64,000 nt of DNA. It comes from Nymphaea colorata. Taxonomy: Eukaryota; Streptophyta; Magnoliopsida; Nymphaeales; Nymphaeaceae. Every line of letters starts with the position of its first letter. Position 1 is the first letter of the stretch. The stretch is taken from the NCBI RefSeq assembly GCF_008831285.2, contig NC_045139.1:35747706-35811705 (forward strand), given 5' to 3'. Shown piece by piece: positions 12,415 through 24,220 of the stretch. A program made the translations under genes and the position numbers. The notes beneath the pieces were generated by a model. It ran no database searches. It was not told the origin of the DNA and saw nothing but the letters and a program-made list of their open reading frames with translations.

Positions 12415-15040
12415 CTCTCTCTCTCACAGGTTAGCTTCACTGCCAAGGCAACATTTCTCTACCGTAGTCTGTAAGACCTTAACCTTTTTTGTTTTCTTCT
12501 TGTGATCTAATTCGATTTTATGGCTATAATTGGATTGTTCCTCAACAAGGACGGTGTAACATCTTTTTGGTTTGGATGAGCTAGGTTGTGATTTTTTTTC
12601 CCGAGGTATTTTCTTGGTCGCTGTTGTTTCTTCGGATTCATAATTTTTGGGCATCCTTGAGGAATTATTGAAGAACGTCTTGCTCTTGCGCTGTTGGATG
12701 ATTCATGTGTAACCCTAGATGGCTTGCCTCATATTCTGTAATCGCTTCTTTTGGTGTTAGCTGGGCGGAAATGGGGATATGTGTTTTGGCTTTGCCGAAA
12801 TGGGGATATGTGTTTCTGTTTAAGGGGGTGTGCGGCAAATGATCCATCGATATCTCGAACAGAATTGAATCTTTACGAAAGAGGTCTTTATATGTATAGC
12901 GAATGTCGTTTGCTTATCTCGTATGATCTGCTTTTACATGTTATGCATTTGGGCGGTTAGCGAATTTTGGTGTTTCATCTTCTGTGTCATGCAAGTGCTT
13001 AAAAGACTGGGCTCCTTGACCTTCCCATTGACGAAGCATTTGATTTGTCTATGACTTGGCAGATAAACTCTAGATTCAATTAGGAATCTGTGTTGTGTGT
13101 GCATAATTTGTGTGTGTGGTTTTATTTTGAAACTCCAGAATTAAAAAAGCATCCTTGAACCTTTAGTTGTGAAGATTTACTTCCTTCAAGATGGGGCTGC
13201 TTGTGTTGGTTCGATTTTTCATTGTGACGAGAGCAAATTTTTTGTCTACTATGGTCTTGCCTATGCTTGCTTTTAGGGCTCACTATTTGGGTCTTGTTAC
13301 GCATGGATGCTGCACCTGTACTTGCACATACCTAGTTCAGTTGCAACTTGTAACTTCAATGGTTCAACCTGCATGTTGTTTACTTGGATAGTTGGATTCT
13401 TTTCCTCCGTGTCTATTCTCTCCAACCCCAATGCGTATGCTCATGCACTACTATCAAGTATCAAGTTGTGCTAATGATAGAGGGTGGGCTTAGATGATGA
13501 AAATGTCTGTCGACTAAAGAACAGGTGCTTTAAAAGTTTATTAGTACTGATGCATAGACATAGCTCTTCATATGTATGCAGACAATGTTTTGATTAGAGA
13601 GTGAGGATGGAAATTGTCCGGTGACTCTGACTTGGGGTTTGGGCAAGTCAACCTAGTGACTTGGTTGGGTTCCATGGTGCAGCCACGTTACAATTTACTT
13701 CCCTGTTTATCTGAGCTGCATCCAATGAGCTTTTAACAAATTTGTGCATTACACATATAGGTACCTCCAGTTTTGGATGATGTGTGGGTCATCATAAACA
13801 TTGAGTTTAGCACCATTTTGCATAATATTTTAGACTTAGTTTAGAGTTTATATTGGAGCTGCATCTGATGGATGAGTGCCATGATGACAATAAATTTGAC
13901 CAGAATAAAATTTGTATCTTCTATGTTCGATCTACAATATGATCGAAACTTGTGCCATGTTACTTTCAGAAGTGAAGGTAGCATCATATCCAAATGTTTA
14001 TGTAGGCCAAGTCCTGAAAGAAGTGGGAAAGCCCAGCATTGAATATAGAATTGGATTACTTACAAACTTGGAAAGCATTAAAGCTAGATTTCAAGCTTGA
14101 ACCAAGATTGAGAGCTTTGTCAAAGATACTGTGTATAGTGATGCTTCCTTCTCTTGACATTAGAAATCCAGTAAATTCTTGTTTCTTTAGCAAGTGGAAA
14201 AAGTAGCAAGTTTTTTTGTGTTCATAAGAAAAAACAAGGAAACCACTTGGCCTAGGAGGTATTTGATTGCACTCCAAAAGGAAACAAAATGTTTTGTAAC
14301 AAAATGTGGGTTATTTAACTTATTTTCTAAATGTTAATTTCAGGCATGTGGTTGGACACATGGTTCTGAAGTGATTCAGTTTATTGTTGCTTGAAGCATG
14401 TAACCATGTTCCATCTGAAACTAGATTCTTCTGGAGTATGCTTCCATCATTATAGGTTTATCTCTATTGGCAGCTAGATGAGGATAAAATTGAAAAAATG
14501 AATGCATTTAATAAATAGTAGCAAATTTAGAAGTGCCTGACGGCACGCGTTTTTCCTTTGATAGCTTTGAAGTTGTGGTGGCTGGTTGAACTAAAAGTGG
14601 ATAACTCTTTGGGTTTTCTATTTGGTAGATGCTAACCGAATGTTATTTCAAGCTTGCCATCTTTGGGTGAGCTCAAAGCTACATCAATGACAGTTGGAGT
14701 TAATCCTATATTGTCGCATGGCAGCATATCCATCTACACATGTAGCTGTTAGTTTTAGGTAGTGCTAAGCTGCTTCAAGTTGGTTTGGTACCCTACTCAT
14801 TCTTGAAGTTCAGTAGTCACTGGATTACAGCAAATCTATGAAGTCAGTTGCTTAGGCTGTTTGACCATAGTGAAGCAGTTTCCTTTTACTCTGTCTCAGA
14901 TTTTGCACAGACATCCTATGTTGAATTGTTATATATTGTGCATTATTTCCATTTTGAAGTCCTAAAACTTTGGTTTCCAGTTGCTTATACATATGACCTA
15001 TTGTTTACTGTTGTGTACCAGCTTTTTGTTAGCTTTGCAG
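12415..15040 (+). other. inferred RPN6 5' leader exon and 2.57-kb leader intron
   Basis: A short non-coding exon (about 12415-12470) appears to end at the donor GTAAGACC at 12471. The intron would then run to the acceptor TTAGCTTTGCAG ending at 15040, eight bases before the RPN6 start codon. The intervening sequence is T-rich like plant introns and has no recognisable gene. A nearer donor (GTTAGC at 12430) is possible. Alternative starts or extra leader exons cannot be excluded without transcripts. Confidence 0.45.
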
Positions 15041-15048
15041 TGGCAGCC

Positions 15049-16311
15049 ATGTCATATCTCCCTGCAACCACGGATTCCATTGCAGAGGCCTTGGAAGCAA
15101 AAGATCCATCAGAGTCCATCGCAATTTTCTACCGTATCCTTGCCAATCCCTCTTCCTCAGCTGAAGCCTTGCGCATCAAAGAGCAAGTCATCACAAATCT
15201 ATCGGATCTTCTCCAACAAGAGAAAAGAGCAGAAGAGCTACGGAGTCTGCTAACACAGCTGAGGCCTTTCTTTGCTGTAATCCCCAAAGCAAAGACTGCA
15301 AAGATTGTAAGAGGCATCATTGATTCAGTCGCCAAAATCCCTGGAACATCTGAATTGCAGATATCTTTGTGTAGAGAAATGGTGGAATGGACCCGTGCAG
15401 AGAAACGAACATTCCTTAGACAGCGGGTTGAGGCAAGGCTTGCAGCTTTACTGATGGAGAACAAGGAATATGCTGAAGCACTGACTCTTCTCACTGGTCT
15501 TGTGAAAGAAGTGCGCAGGTTGGATGACAAATTATTGCTTGTAGACATTGACCTTCTAGAAAGCAAGCTCCATTTCTCTCTGAAGAACCTCCCAAAGGCA
15601 AAAGCAGCACTAACTGCTGCTAGAACAGCTGCAAATGCAATCTATGTGCCACCTGCACAGCAGGGCACTATTGATTTACAAAGTGGCATCCTCCATGCAG
15701 AAGAGAAAGATTACAAGACAGCTTATAGCTACTTCTTTGAAGCATTTGAAGCATTCAATGCTCTCGAGGATCCCCGTGCAGTCTTTAGTCTTAAATATAT
15801 GCTTTTATGCAAGATCATGGTTAATCAGGCTGATGATGTTGCAAGTATAATCTCATCCAAGGCAGGTTTGCACTATGTTGGTATTGAGTTGGACGCGATG
15901 AAAGCTGTTGCTGATGCCCATGCAAAGCGCTCTCTGAACCACTTTGAGACAGCCTTGAATGACTACAAGGCACAATTAGAGGAAGATCCAATTGTTCATC
16001 GGCACCTGTCTTCATTGTATGACACTCTTCTCGAGCAGAATCTCTGTCGGTTGATTGAGCCATTCTCAAGGGTTGAGATCGGTCACATTGCAGAACTGAT
16101 TGGACTGCCCGTTGATCATGTGGAGAAAAAACTCTCACAGATGATCCTTGACAAGAAGTTTGCTGGAACACTCGATCAAGGTGCTGGATGCCTCGTCATT
16201 TTTGAAATCCCTAAAGCAGACGCAATCTATCCTGCAACGCTTGAAACCATCTCGAACATTAGCAAGGTCGTGGACAGTCTCTACCTAAGATCTGCTAGGA
16301 TAATGGCTTGA
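15049..16311 (+). CDS. RPN6: 26S proteasome regulatory subunit RPN6 (PSMD11), lid PCI subunit
   Basis: Scaffold subunit of the 19S lid that clamps lid, base and core particle, in nucleus and cytosol. The start at 15049 gives MSYLPATTDSIAEALEAKDP, matching the family N-terminus, and a 420-aa uninterrupted CDS of the usual length. The frame stays open upstream to about 14848, but that part is intron-like and precedes a good splice acceptor at 15040, so it is not taken as coding. Residues about 1-330 form helical TPR-like solenoid sequence (repeated A/L/E-rich helices such as AEELRSLLTQL and YAEALTLLTGL). The C-terminal PCI winged-helix segment starts near residue 340 (SRVEIGHIAELIGLP, then KKLSQMILDKKFAGTLDQ), and the protein ends in a helix, LYLRSARIMA. 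The neighbour downstream is convergent BUD31. Nothing in the frame looks damaged. Confidence 0.97.
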   Translation: MSYLPATTDSIAEALEAKDPSESIAIFYRILANPSSSAEALRIKEQVITNLSDLLQQEKRAEELRSLLTQLRPFFAVIPKAKTAKIVRGIIDSVAKIPGTSELQISLCREMVEWTRAEKRTFLRQRVEARLAALLMENKEYAEALTLLTGLVKEVRRLDDKLLLVDIDLLESKLHFSLKNLPKAKAALTAARTAANAIYVPPAQQGTIDLQSGILHAEEKDYKTAYSYFFEAFEAFNALEDPRAVFSLKYMLLCKIMVNQADDVASIISSKAGLHYVGIELDAMKAVADAHAKRSLNHFETALNDYKAQLEEDPIVHRHLSSLYDTLLEQNLCRLIEPFSRVEIGHIAELIGLPVDHVEKKLSQMILDKKFAGTLDQGAGCLVIFEIPKADAIYPATLETISNISKVVDSLYLRSARIMA

Positions 16312-17732
16312 GTTATACTGTTTTCTTCTATTCAACCTCTTGGCTTCAAAATGTCGAATTTATTCAAGATATCTTGAACATCCAGTTTTGCTGATGGTTA
16401 TGGTCTCTCCTCTTCATCTTTAAAGATGTTTTTTTTTTCTTCTTGTTTTTACTTGTTAACTATGAGTATGCACTCAGCTGAATAGTACACATACGTCAAG
16501 CAACAGAAAAACTGGCACCCTTCCTCGACACCTTTCTTGTTTTTCCTGTCGAAGAGAAAAGCAATATATTTGCCAATCTCGCACCCAGCAGGGTAGGGTT
16601 CAATCTTGCTTCTAATGTGGAGGCCAGTCTGGGAAGATGCTCGTATTGAAAGCTCATAATTGCCAGGTAATGAAAGGGCTACGAGAAGCAATGTGTGGAG
16701 TAGAGAAGCAAATGTTTTGAAAAAATATAACACTAGCATAGGAGTGGGTAGCAAGACATGGGAAAATGAGAACTTTCATGATAAATATGTTTCTCGTCCA
16801 TCTGGCAGATCTAGAATTCTTATAAATCGCAACTGGCTATATGCCTTCCTACATCATGCTTATGCTTCAGAGTTGGCCTTGGCGTTTCCTTCCTTTTGAA
16901 ATGTAAAGAGCAACTTCATTATCTTGCAGTCATGATCTATCTCTGCCGTATGTTTGCTCTCTTGTTGTCCTTGACATTCTAGACATGGACTCAGGGCACA
17001 GGTGTTGACGATCCAACTAATTTTTATTGAACCTATTCTCTGTCGTTTGATAGACTTTGTCCTGGTGGGTCAGATTTAATGTGCCTTCGTGAATTTGGCT
17101 GTGTTGAATTTGATTCCGACCTCATTCTCCATATGTTTAGTTGTCCCAGATTCGAGTTGTTTGGGTCCTTACATATTGGAGCCAAGAGCTTGACTTACTC
17201 AGTAGTTACTACAAATATAATGAGTTAGTTGTGTAACTATAATTTCGCAACCATGTTTAATACCAGTCTTCCAGGATCTTTGTTTATCAGTTGGGAGTGA
17301 AACACAAGGCTAAAATATTGGTAAAAGGGGCAACCAATTGGCCCTGAACTCGGTTCCTGTTGGATGTAGAAAAACCGACAAAGGCTTGTGACTACGGGTT
17401 GGACTAGGAAGACCCTAGGGGTCATTTGATTATCTTTAATTTCAAATTCATAAATCTAATGTAGTTTGTGTTTGCTGATGTAGCAAAAAAGTTGGTCCTG
17501 TAATCCATGGATCAAACTCGAGGCATTAAGCCCCGAAGGGCATATCAAAATCCATTTTCCAAAATTTTTGGTTAGAGTTGATATGTTCCTTCAATTTTCT
17601 CATAAAATCAGTACAGCTTCATGACTCATGAGTACAGTTAGGATATCTCAGATGGAAAATGATAATACACAAAATTAACCCCATAAGTGAACATCGACCC
17701 ATTAGCTAAATGACTGTCCAATATCAAAGACA
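16312..17732. other. convergent 3' region between RPN6 and BUD31
   Basis: This 1.4-kb spacer between two converging genes should contain the 3' UTR of RPN6 on the left (T-rich run near 16428-16450) and that of BUD31 on the right. Short frames on both strands (for example minus 16449-16754) have no recognisable domain. No repeat or mobile element was evident. Confidence 0.5.
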
Positions 17733-19109
17733 TCAGTCTCCACTGGCACATCCCTTGCAGCCACAATGCACGCACTCTATAACCTTCTCCTCCCTCAGGT
17801 GCCTGGGTACTCTGCACACGCACGTGGTCCCAAAGTTGTGGTCACGAGGCTGCATGCATCTCAAACAGCAAAGTCGCTCATAGCCAGGCTGCATAATGAA
17901 GCAAAACACATGAAACATTAGACAGAATTATTCTGGAACTCCAGTAACAAGATAGCAAGAAACATCAAGCACCAGACCAAATGACTGCAATATCAATAAC
18001 AAAAATAGCTATAAATCTCATTCTCAGGGAAATTGGGTATTCACCTTGCCTTATTTGCTTTTTATTAGGAAAAACACATCAGTGTGTCAGTGTTACCATC
18101 AACAAGTAATAATATAAGAAACATCCAAGCTAATTATCATGTGTCAGAATGAGATCAATAGGATACGGTTCTAAATAGTTAGTTTTGCTGTCTTTCTTTT
18201 GACACTGGATTTCTCCTGGGCATCTGAAACCTAAAAATAAAATCCTAAACTTCCAAATTGCTGGTAAAAGTTGTTTGGCAGCAACAATGTTTCTTTCAAG
18301 CAGATAACAGTAACTGATATTAACAGAAAAAGGTCGCTGATTTGAACACTATTACAATCAACACAGAAGAGTTGTAGCAGATATGCAAGAAAATAGGGAT
18401 GTTAACTTACTTTCTTCCATTTGGCAACCAAGTTGCGATCAGCATATCCTTGGTCCAGACAGAATTCATAGAGCTCGGCTGAGATTTCCTTCCTTCTGTA
18501 ATAGAGATCAAATATATAACGGCTCTTCTGATGATTTATCCGGAAAATGGGCCACAAAGCCTCACATTTTCTCTTGCCATCGTGTGGATCATTTTCAGCT
18601 GTAAGACATCAACCAAGAAAATAAAAAATCCTCAGATATGACCGGTGTCACAAGTCCCACTAACAGGGTATTCACAGAAAAAAGATGAAACATTGGTAAG
18701 CTGAGAAACTGTTCTAAGAAGTGGGGAAAAAGTGTCACATAAAAATTTTAAAATACAGAAAGTAAACAAAATTAAGTATTAAAAATTATAAAAAAACACA
18801 CACACAACTTCCGTAGTTTCTTATTTTCCTTTATAAAAATTCAATGCAGTTTCAGATAAGATATGGTGATAACTTGAACTGTTTTAGCAATCTATCAGTC
18901 ACTCAGAACACAGATATTGATGAATTTTCCCAAACTGTCGTCATGAATTACCAATGAAGGGAAAAAGATTTCTCAGAAGCACATATAGACTAACTAAAAA
19001 AAGATAGAAGAAAACCTTCTCTCATTTGACCTTCCAATTCGCGAAGGGTTGGCTCAATGAGCTCCCAACCTTCTGGAAATCTGACACCGTTTCTCTTTAT
19101 TTTTGGCAT
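17733..19109 (-). CDS. BUD31: BUD31/G10 pre-mRNA splicing factor, three coding exons
   Basis: Small, highly conserved spliceosome-associated protein of the nucleus. Minus-strand coding exons are 19109-19016, 18598-18411 and 17888-17733, joining in frame (94+188+156 nt) to 145 aa, the usual family length. The start gives [20 protein letters not shown]. The middle exon carries [20 protein letters not shown] and [20 protein letters not shown]. The last exon carries the zinc-binding cysteine cluster ([20 protein letters not shown], then [20 protein letters not shown]) and ends [10 protein letters not shown]. All splice sites are GT/AG. A TTGCAG just upstream of the start codon suggests a leader intron whose first exon lies further right, possibly near 24.3 kb. 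No damage is seen. Confidence 0.96.
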
Positions 19110-19949
19110 CTTCCCAACTGCAAAACTGCTTCAGCGTTCAGAAAGACTGCAAATGGAAGAATTGATTCAGAAAGAATGAAAACAATGACAAGGGTAATGT
19201 GGCAAGAGGAACAAAAACTGCTTAGCAAACAACCAACAAATACCAAACTACAAATAATAAAAGCAGACATTAGAACAAATGATATCATAAGTTTGAAATT
19301 GTAACATATTGAGAGAAAACAAAATTCTGATTTCCCAACTGTTCAGCAAGCACCTAAAGTGTGACAACCAGCATGATGTTGGAAGATAATCCATGTTTAA
19401 AGAAAAACATATAAGAAAATGAAAAATCGAGTTTTTATACATGAATAATCCAATCAGCGGTCAAATGGAAAGGCTAATAGACAATAAAGCCATTACACAT
19501 GGATAACTGAAGATGCCATTCAAATATAGATAACAACCTGGTACAAGAAAAGTAATTAAGTGTACATTTATAATGTAGTAAACATCATATGTAACCAAGT
19601 TACAAGTAGTAAAATACTTCAGCATAAAAACTTTGCAGCACAAACTGCAATTTCAGTATGTGATGTGTCGGTACACTATCCTGTCAATACAGACTTGAAG
19701 TAAACAGAAATTCTAGCCATTGTTCTTACCTAAAATGTTACAGCCATATCTATGAAACATTTAGGCATGATACATACATCAACTTGGATCACAGACATGA
19801 CTCACGAGCCATGGTCCAATAAGTAATCAAGAGGCAGCCATCAAATGGAACCATTATCTTCATCAAAACATGCTCAAAGATAGACACTATCCTGACAAAG
19901 AGATATTGGGCACTGGAATTGTGGTTCATTATTAAATATCAGTTTGAAG

Positions 19950-21943
19950 CTATGTCACGTGGGTACTCCTCTTAAGGAGGAGTACCCGCATGCAATGTTG
20001 TAAAAAGCGTATCGTAAGCCGTATCGGTCTGGCTTTAAGATACGCTGTATCGTAAAATATCGTAACGTATCGTAACCGTATCGTTTTTTTTTAATAAATC
20101 AGAAAAAATAGGAAAAAAATCAAAAAATTCATAAAAAATCAGTAAAAAACAAGAATAATATGTTCTTCATGAAAAACACATAGATTTAGAAGTCATAACG
20201 TCCATAAGTCTATGAGATACCACATCAAAAAACAAGTTTTAGATGTTATGTATTACATCAGAAGATGATAATGAAATTATGAAAATGTTCAATATCAATA
20301 CATATAAAATGAAAGCACTCTCGACTCTCATTCATAATCTTCATCATATTCATTCTCATCCTCATCTCCATCTTCTTCTTCATTTTCATGTTCACGATTT
20401 AAAAAAACTTCTTTCCTCCCAACGAGAATCAACCACCCATGCACAAATCAATGGTTTAATCGATGATTTCATTTTGAAAATCGATTATTTCCCTCCACGG
20501 CGGCACAATCTCTAAGTTAAAAATGAGGAAGGGCCGGGTTTTTATAAAAGAAACTCAAAAAGGGGGTTTCCAGCCCCCATTTTTTGAAATCAGCCCGTAT
20601 CGTACGATACGGGGCGTGTATCATATCGTATTTTGTAAAAGATACGTATCGTATCGTATCGTACGTATCGGCCCCGTATCGTACGTATCGTATAACATTG
20701 CCCGCACAGTACCGATACGACACCGGTACCGGTAGGGGTACGGCCTCGGGTGCGGCGCGGGTGCTCCGTTGACCGTACCGAGTACGGTCAACGCACCTAG
20801 GGTCGAATCCGTCCATTTTCAGACTCGGTCAATGTTGACCGAGTCCAATTTCGATCCCCTTTTTTTTTTGTTTTTAAACGTGATTTACAATTTAACGCGG
20901 TTTACTTTATTCATGTTAAAAATATCGTAAGTTCATAACCCTCGACGGCCGACTGTTCTTCTTCACTCGTCTTCACCGAGATCGACGACGGGAGGTGATT
21001 CTCCACTCCGGCGAACGGCGACGACGAATGGAGAGAGGCGAGAGGCGAACTGCGAACTGCGAAGTTAAAGGTTTTTAGGGTTTTTCGATGCAGCTTTTGG
21101 TTTCATCTGTTGAAAATCTCGTTTGTTTTGTGAAGATCGAGCTCCTTTCTTCATTTTTTGTTCTTCCATTTTCTGTTTGTGCCTTTGTAATAATTGTTGG
21201 CCGGTTTTGGCTTCTTCGTCGGCCCTTCACTTTCTGTTCGGTTCTTTGTAGGGTTTTAGGGTATGTAACAGACGAGATTTAGCATTTGAGTTGACTGCTT
21301 TGTTCCTGAACTTGGCTAAATGTGCTTTTCTGTTTTTTATTAAGTTTTTAATGTCAAACCTTTCCCTCTTCTTGCTTTTCCTGGTTTTGTTCCTTCTTTG
21401 CCTGGTTTCATTTGTGGTTCTTCTTTTCTCATAATGCTTAACATGGAATTATTGGCCACAACGACACCTCTTGATAGTTGTAGATAGAACCTGTTGTGCG
21501 TCTTCAATCTAATAACCAGTTGTACGCTGCAATTTTGTCCTTTGAGAATAGGTCATGTTTGAAAATTGAAATCATTGCTTTTGTGTCCTTTTGTATATTG
21601 CGATCGATGCAACTGTTTTGTTGGAGTTCTGGTTTTGGTTTTCCCGTTCCTCCTTAAAACTTTCTTCCAATAACACCATTTCCATTTTTCATCTGTTTGG
21701 TAGATCAACTGTTTTTTCAACTTTTTTGTGTTTTTCTTCCATGTGTGCTTGCATTGTTTTCTCAGTTTTTTGGTAGATCATCATGATTTATGAATATATA
21801 TATATGTGTGTGTGTGTGAATATGTTATTCTGTTTGTAATTTTTTGATATATATGTGCACGTGTGTGTACGGCCGTACCCCCGCACCCAAGTTTTTTGAA
21901 AATGGTCCGTACCCGCACCGGTACCCGTACCTATGTGACATAG
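19950..21943. mobile_element. non-autonomous DNA transposon, 8-bp target duplication, host of a nested element
   Basis: The element is bounded by exact 8-bp direct repeats GTTTGAAG (19942-19949 and 21944-21951). Its ends are inverted repeats: the left starts CTATGTCACGTGGGTAC, and the reverse complement of the right starts CTATGTCACATAGGTAC (15 of 17 match). Subterminal GTACCGGTAC and GTACCCGCAC words are repeated. An 8-bp duplication points to the hAT superfamily, although CTATGTCAC is not a textbook hAT terminus. No transposase frame is present. The interior from about 20940 to 21300 looks like a gene promoter and leader, with GAGA-type and AGGGTTTTTCG (telo-box-like) words. It lies in the presumed leader intron of BUD31. 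Confidence 0.75.
19993..20700. mobile_element. nested hAT-like miniature element rich in GTATCG repeats
   Basis: A 708-base insertion inside the larger element, starting CAATGTTGTAAAAAGCGTATCG-like at 19993 and ending with the inverse, ATAACATTG, at 20700. Flanks are CCCGCATG (19985-19992) and CCCGCACA (20701-20708), a 6 of 8 imperfect target duplication. Both subterminal zones are packed with GTATCG/CGATAC repeats. The middle is AT-rich with no transposase. The ends resemble the CAATGTTGT type of plant hAT miniature elements. Confidence 0.6.
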
Positions 21944-22748
21944 GTTTGAAGCATGTTCTTAGGGTGATAATACAAAGAGAAACTGCTTCCTCATTGCTCA
22001 CATGTTGACAAGCTGTGATCTTTAGGTATCAGCGGGAGCCCTTTAGAGAATCAAATTGACATGGAAAATCCTTTTCACAACAAAGGAAAAGGAATAGCAC
22101 AAAAAGTTAATAAAGAAGGCACATACATATGAACAAAGACTGTGGTGGTGAGACACAAACATTTCTAAATGGAAAAGTGGGCACCACCTGAAAGGTAGTA
22201 AAAACCAAAAATTTTTATGCGTATGACATTCTTCACACAAAGAATAAGCATTTACAGGCATATTGATGACAAAAAATTGTCATTCTCATCCTACAACTGT
22301 ACAAATTTGAAAAGATGACTTCAAAACTAGCGTGATCAGCTCGCCTTTGTTTCATGTTCAAGATCCATCAACAAAAGAATTTTGAAGCTCAGAAAGGAAG
22401 GACAAGTGGCACATAATCACACAGTTTCAAAGGCAAAATCTGTTAGTGCCACACACGTATAACCATCTTAAGCACACCAACAGACAGCGTTTTACTGAAG
22501 ATTTGATTTGCTTGAATAAATAAACATGTTATTCACTAGAAGAGACACCATGCACTTCAACGGAAGGCTCAGAACTCTTCCTCGGTATAAAATCCAAACT
22601 AGTACCAGCAGATAATTTGGGGCAATCCACGTAGGATTCAGCATAAATCAGAAGCCCCCCCACTAATAGAAAAATGAAACTTTAGCCAACAGTTCCTCAA
22701 AAATAAATTCACTAAGAACAACATTCACGTCCAGAAATATATGGATCA

Positions 22749-22835
22749 TTGTTGTTAAAGACGATGAGGTGAAGTGAGGAGTTGAGCCCATCGTGAGATG
22801 AGGCACAAGCCTCAAGACATTTGAAATGCAAGCGT
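22749..22835 (+). repeat. degraded element with TTGTTGTTAAA end and GATGAGG/CCTCAAG repeats
   Basis: A segment beginning CATTGTTGTTAAAGACGATG, followed by GAGGTGAAGTGAGG and GAGGCACAAGCCTCAAG repeats, resembles the ends of common plant hAT miniature elements whose subtermini repeat GAGGC/GCCTC. No matching right end or target duplication was identified, so it is probably truncated. Confidence 0.3.
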
Positions 22836-23290
22836 CAGTATCAAAATGTTGAAATATAACTCAATTACATATATACAAAAGCTAGAATTGTTACATACTA
22901 AATTATAAGAACATATGGTAAATATGAAAGCAACAACATATGAAAAAGAAAGTAAACTAAGATGAGGCAAGTCCTATGCTATAGTCTAACTCAAGATTAG
23001 CCACAAATACCAAGCACTCCAACAAACCCAACTGCTGTTGGCCAAGCTGGATGACAAATGAATAGTAGTATATGAACAAGCTGCTTAGATAACTTTGAAA
23101 AACGACTCTAAGCACAACATAGTCAGTTAGCTACTTCATACATGCAAAGACATGGATGCTGAAACCAAACCCAAAGAAACAAAAATAAAAAATGATGATC
23201 AATATCTGCAGGGGGGCCTTATCATATTTAATGTCAAACCTATCAGTTTCCTACATAATATGGTGCATTTGAGCATATAATGTGAAAATT

Positions 23291-23482
23291 TCCAGACGCC
23301 AATGACATCTAGAATAATCTTAATTTTTGACAAAAGTATTAAGAAGCAAAATCTGTGAATGAAGGCAGAACCTACAAATGAAAGGGTCCAGACGCCAATG
23401 ACATCTAGAATAATCTTAATTTTTGACAAAAGTATTAAGAAGCAAAATATATGAATGAAGGCAGAACCTATAAATGAAAGGG
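23291..23482. repeat. tandem duplication, 2 x 96 bp
   Basis: Two adjacent copies (23291-23386 and 23387-23482) start TCCAGACGCCAATGACATCT and differ at only a few positions (for example CTGTGAATG versus TATATGAATG). The near identity indicates a recent duplication. The unit is AT-rich and non-coding. Confidence 0.9.
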
Positions 23483-23608
23483 AAATAGCTCAATATAAAG
23501 CAAACGTATCAAAGATAATTAACAGTCTAACACAGGGTAGATATGCACTTTCTGAAACTGTTGTACGAATGTCAAATAAAAGAAAAATCATTTCTAGAAA
23601 CTGTTCTA

Positions 23609-23980
23609 TATAAAAAAATTGCAATAATATAGTTTAGTTTTGGGAGGGGTCGCTGCCGGCCGACCAACAGTCCTCGATCGAGAGAGAGGTGTGAGCCGTG
23701 ATAAGCGGCCACAGGAGATTTGGGGGAAAAAATCAGCCGGCCCTTGAGCAAGAGACAGGTGAGTGGAAGCCGCCCTTCAGGAAGGGGGGCACGAGAGAGA
23801 GATATAAAAAAATTGCAATAATATAGTTTAGTTTTGGGAGGGGTCGCTGCCGGCCGACCAACAGTCCTCGATCGAGAGAGAGGTGTGAGCCGTGATAAGC
23901 GGCCACAGGAGATTTGGAGGTAAAAATCAACCGGCCCTTTAGCAAGAGACAGGTGAGTGAAGCCGCCCTTCAGGAAGGGG
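23609..23980. repeat. tandem duplication, about 194-bp unit, two copies
   Basis: Copy one runs 23609-23802 and copy two from 23803 until it diverges near 23980. The shared unit contains TTTTGGGAGGGGTCGCTGCC, a GATCGAGAGAGAGG run and GAAGCCGCCCTTCAGGAAGG. A third partial motif (GCGGCCGCTGCCGGCC, then GGCCCTTCAGAGAGAG) follows to about 24055. The GC- and GA-rich unit lies next to a possible promoter near 24.3 kb. Confidence 0.9.
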
Positions 23981-24220
23981 GCGGCCGCTGCCGGCCATCA
24001 TCCACAGAGAGAAGGGAAGGGCAGGCGGCCCTTCAGAGAGAGAGAGAGAGAGAGACAGAAGGGCAAGGACTGGAATCAACAAAACAATATTCATCACAAA
24101 ACAGAAAACAGAACACCACTTTCGTTGCGAAAGCAATCAATCGCAGAAGAAAATCAAAAGGAAAGATAAACTCTAAGAAAAATCAAGTAGATTGTAGTTT
24201 GGTGGTTGAGAAGAGCGTAC

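Noticed and set aside
14848-15048. In-frame N-terminal extension of RPN6
   Set aside because: T-rich, intron-like, hydrophobic translation without family similarity, ending at a strong splice acceptor just before the conserved MSYLPATT start.
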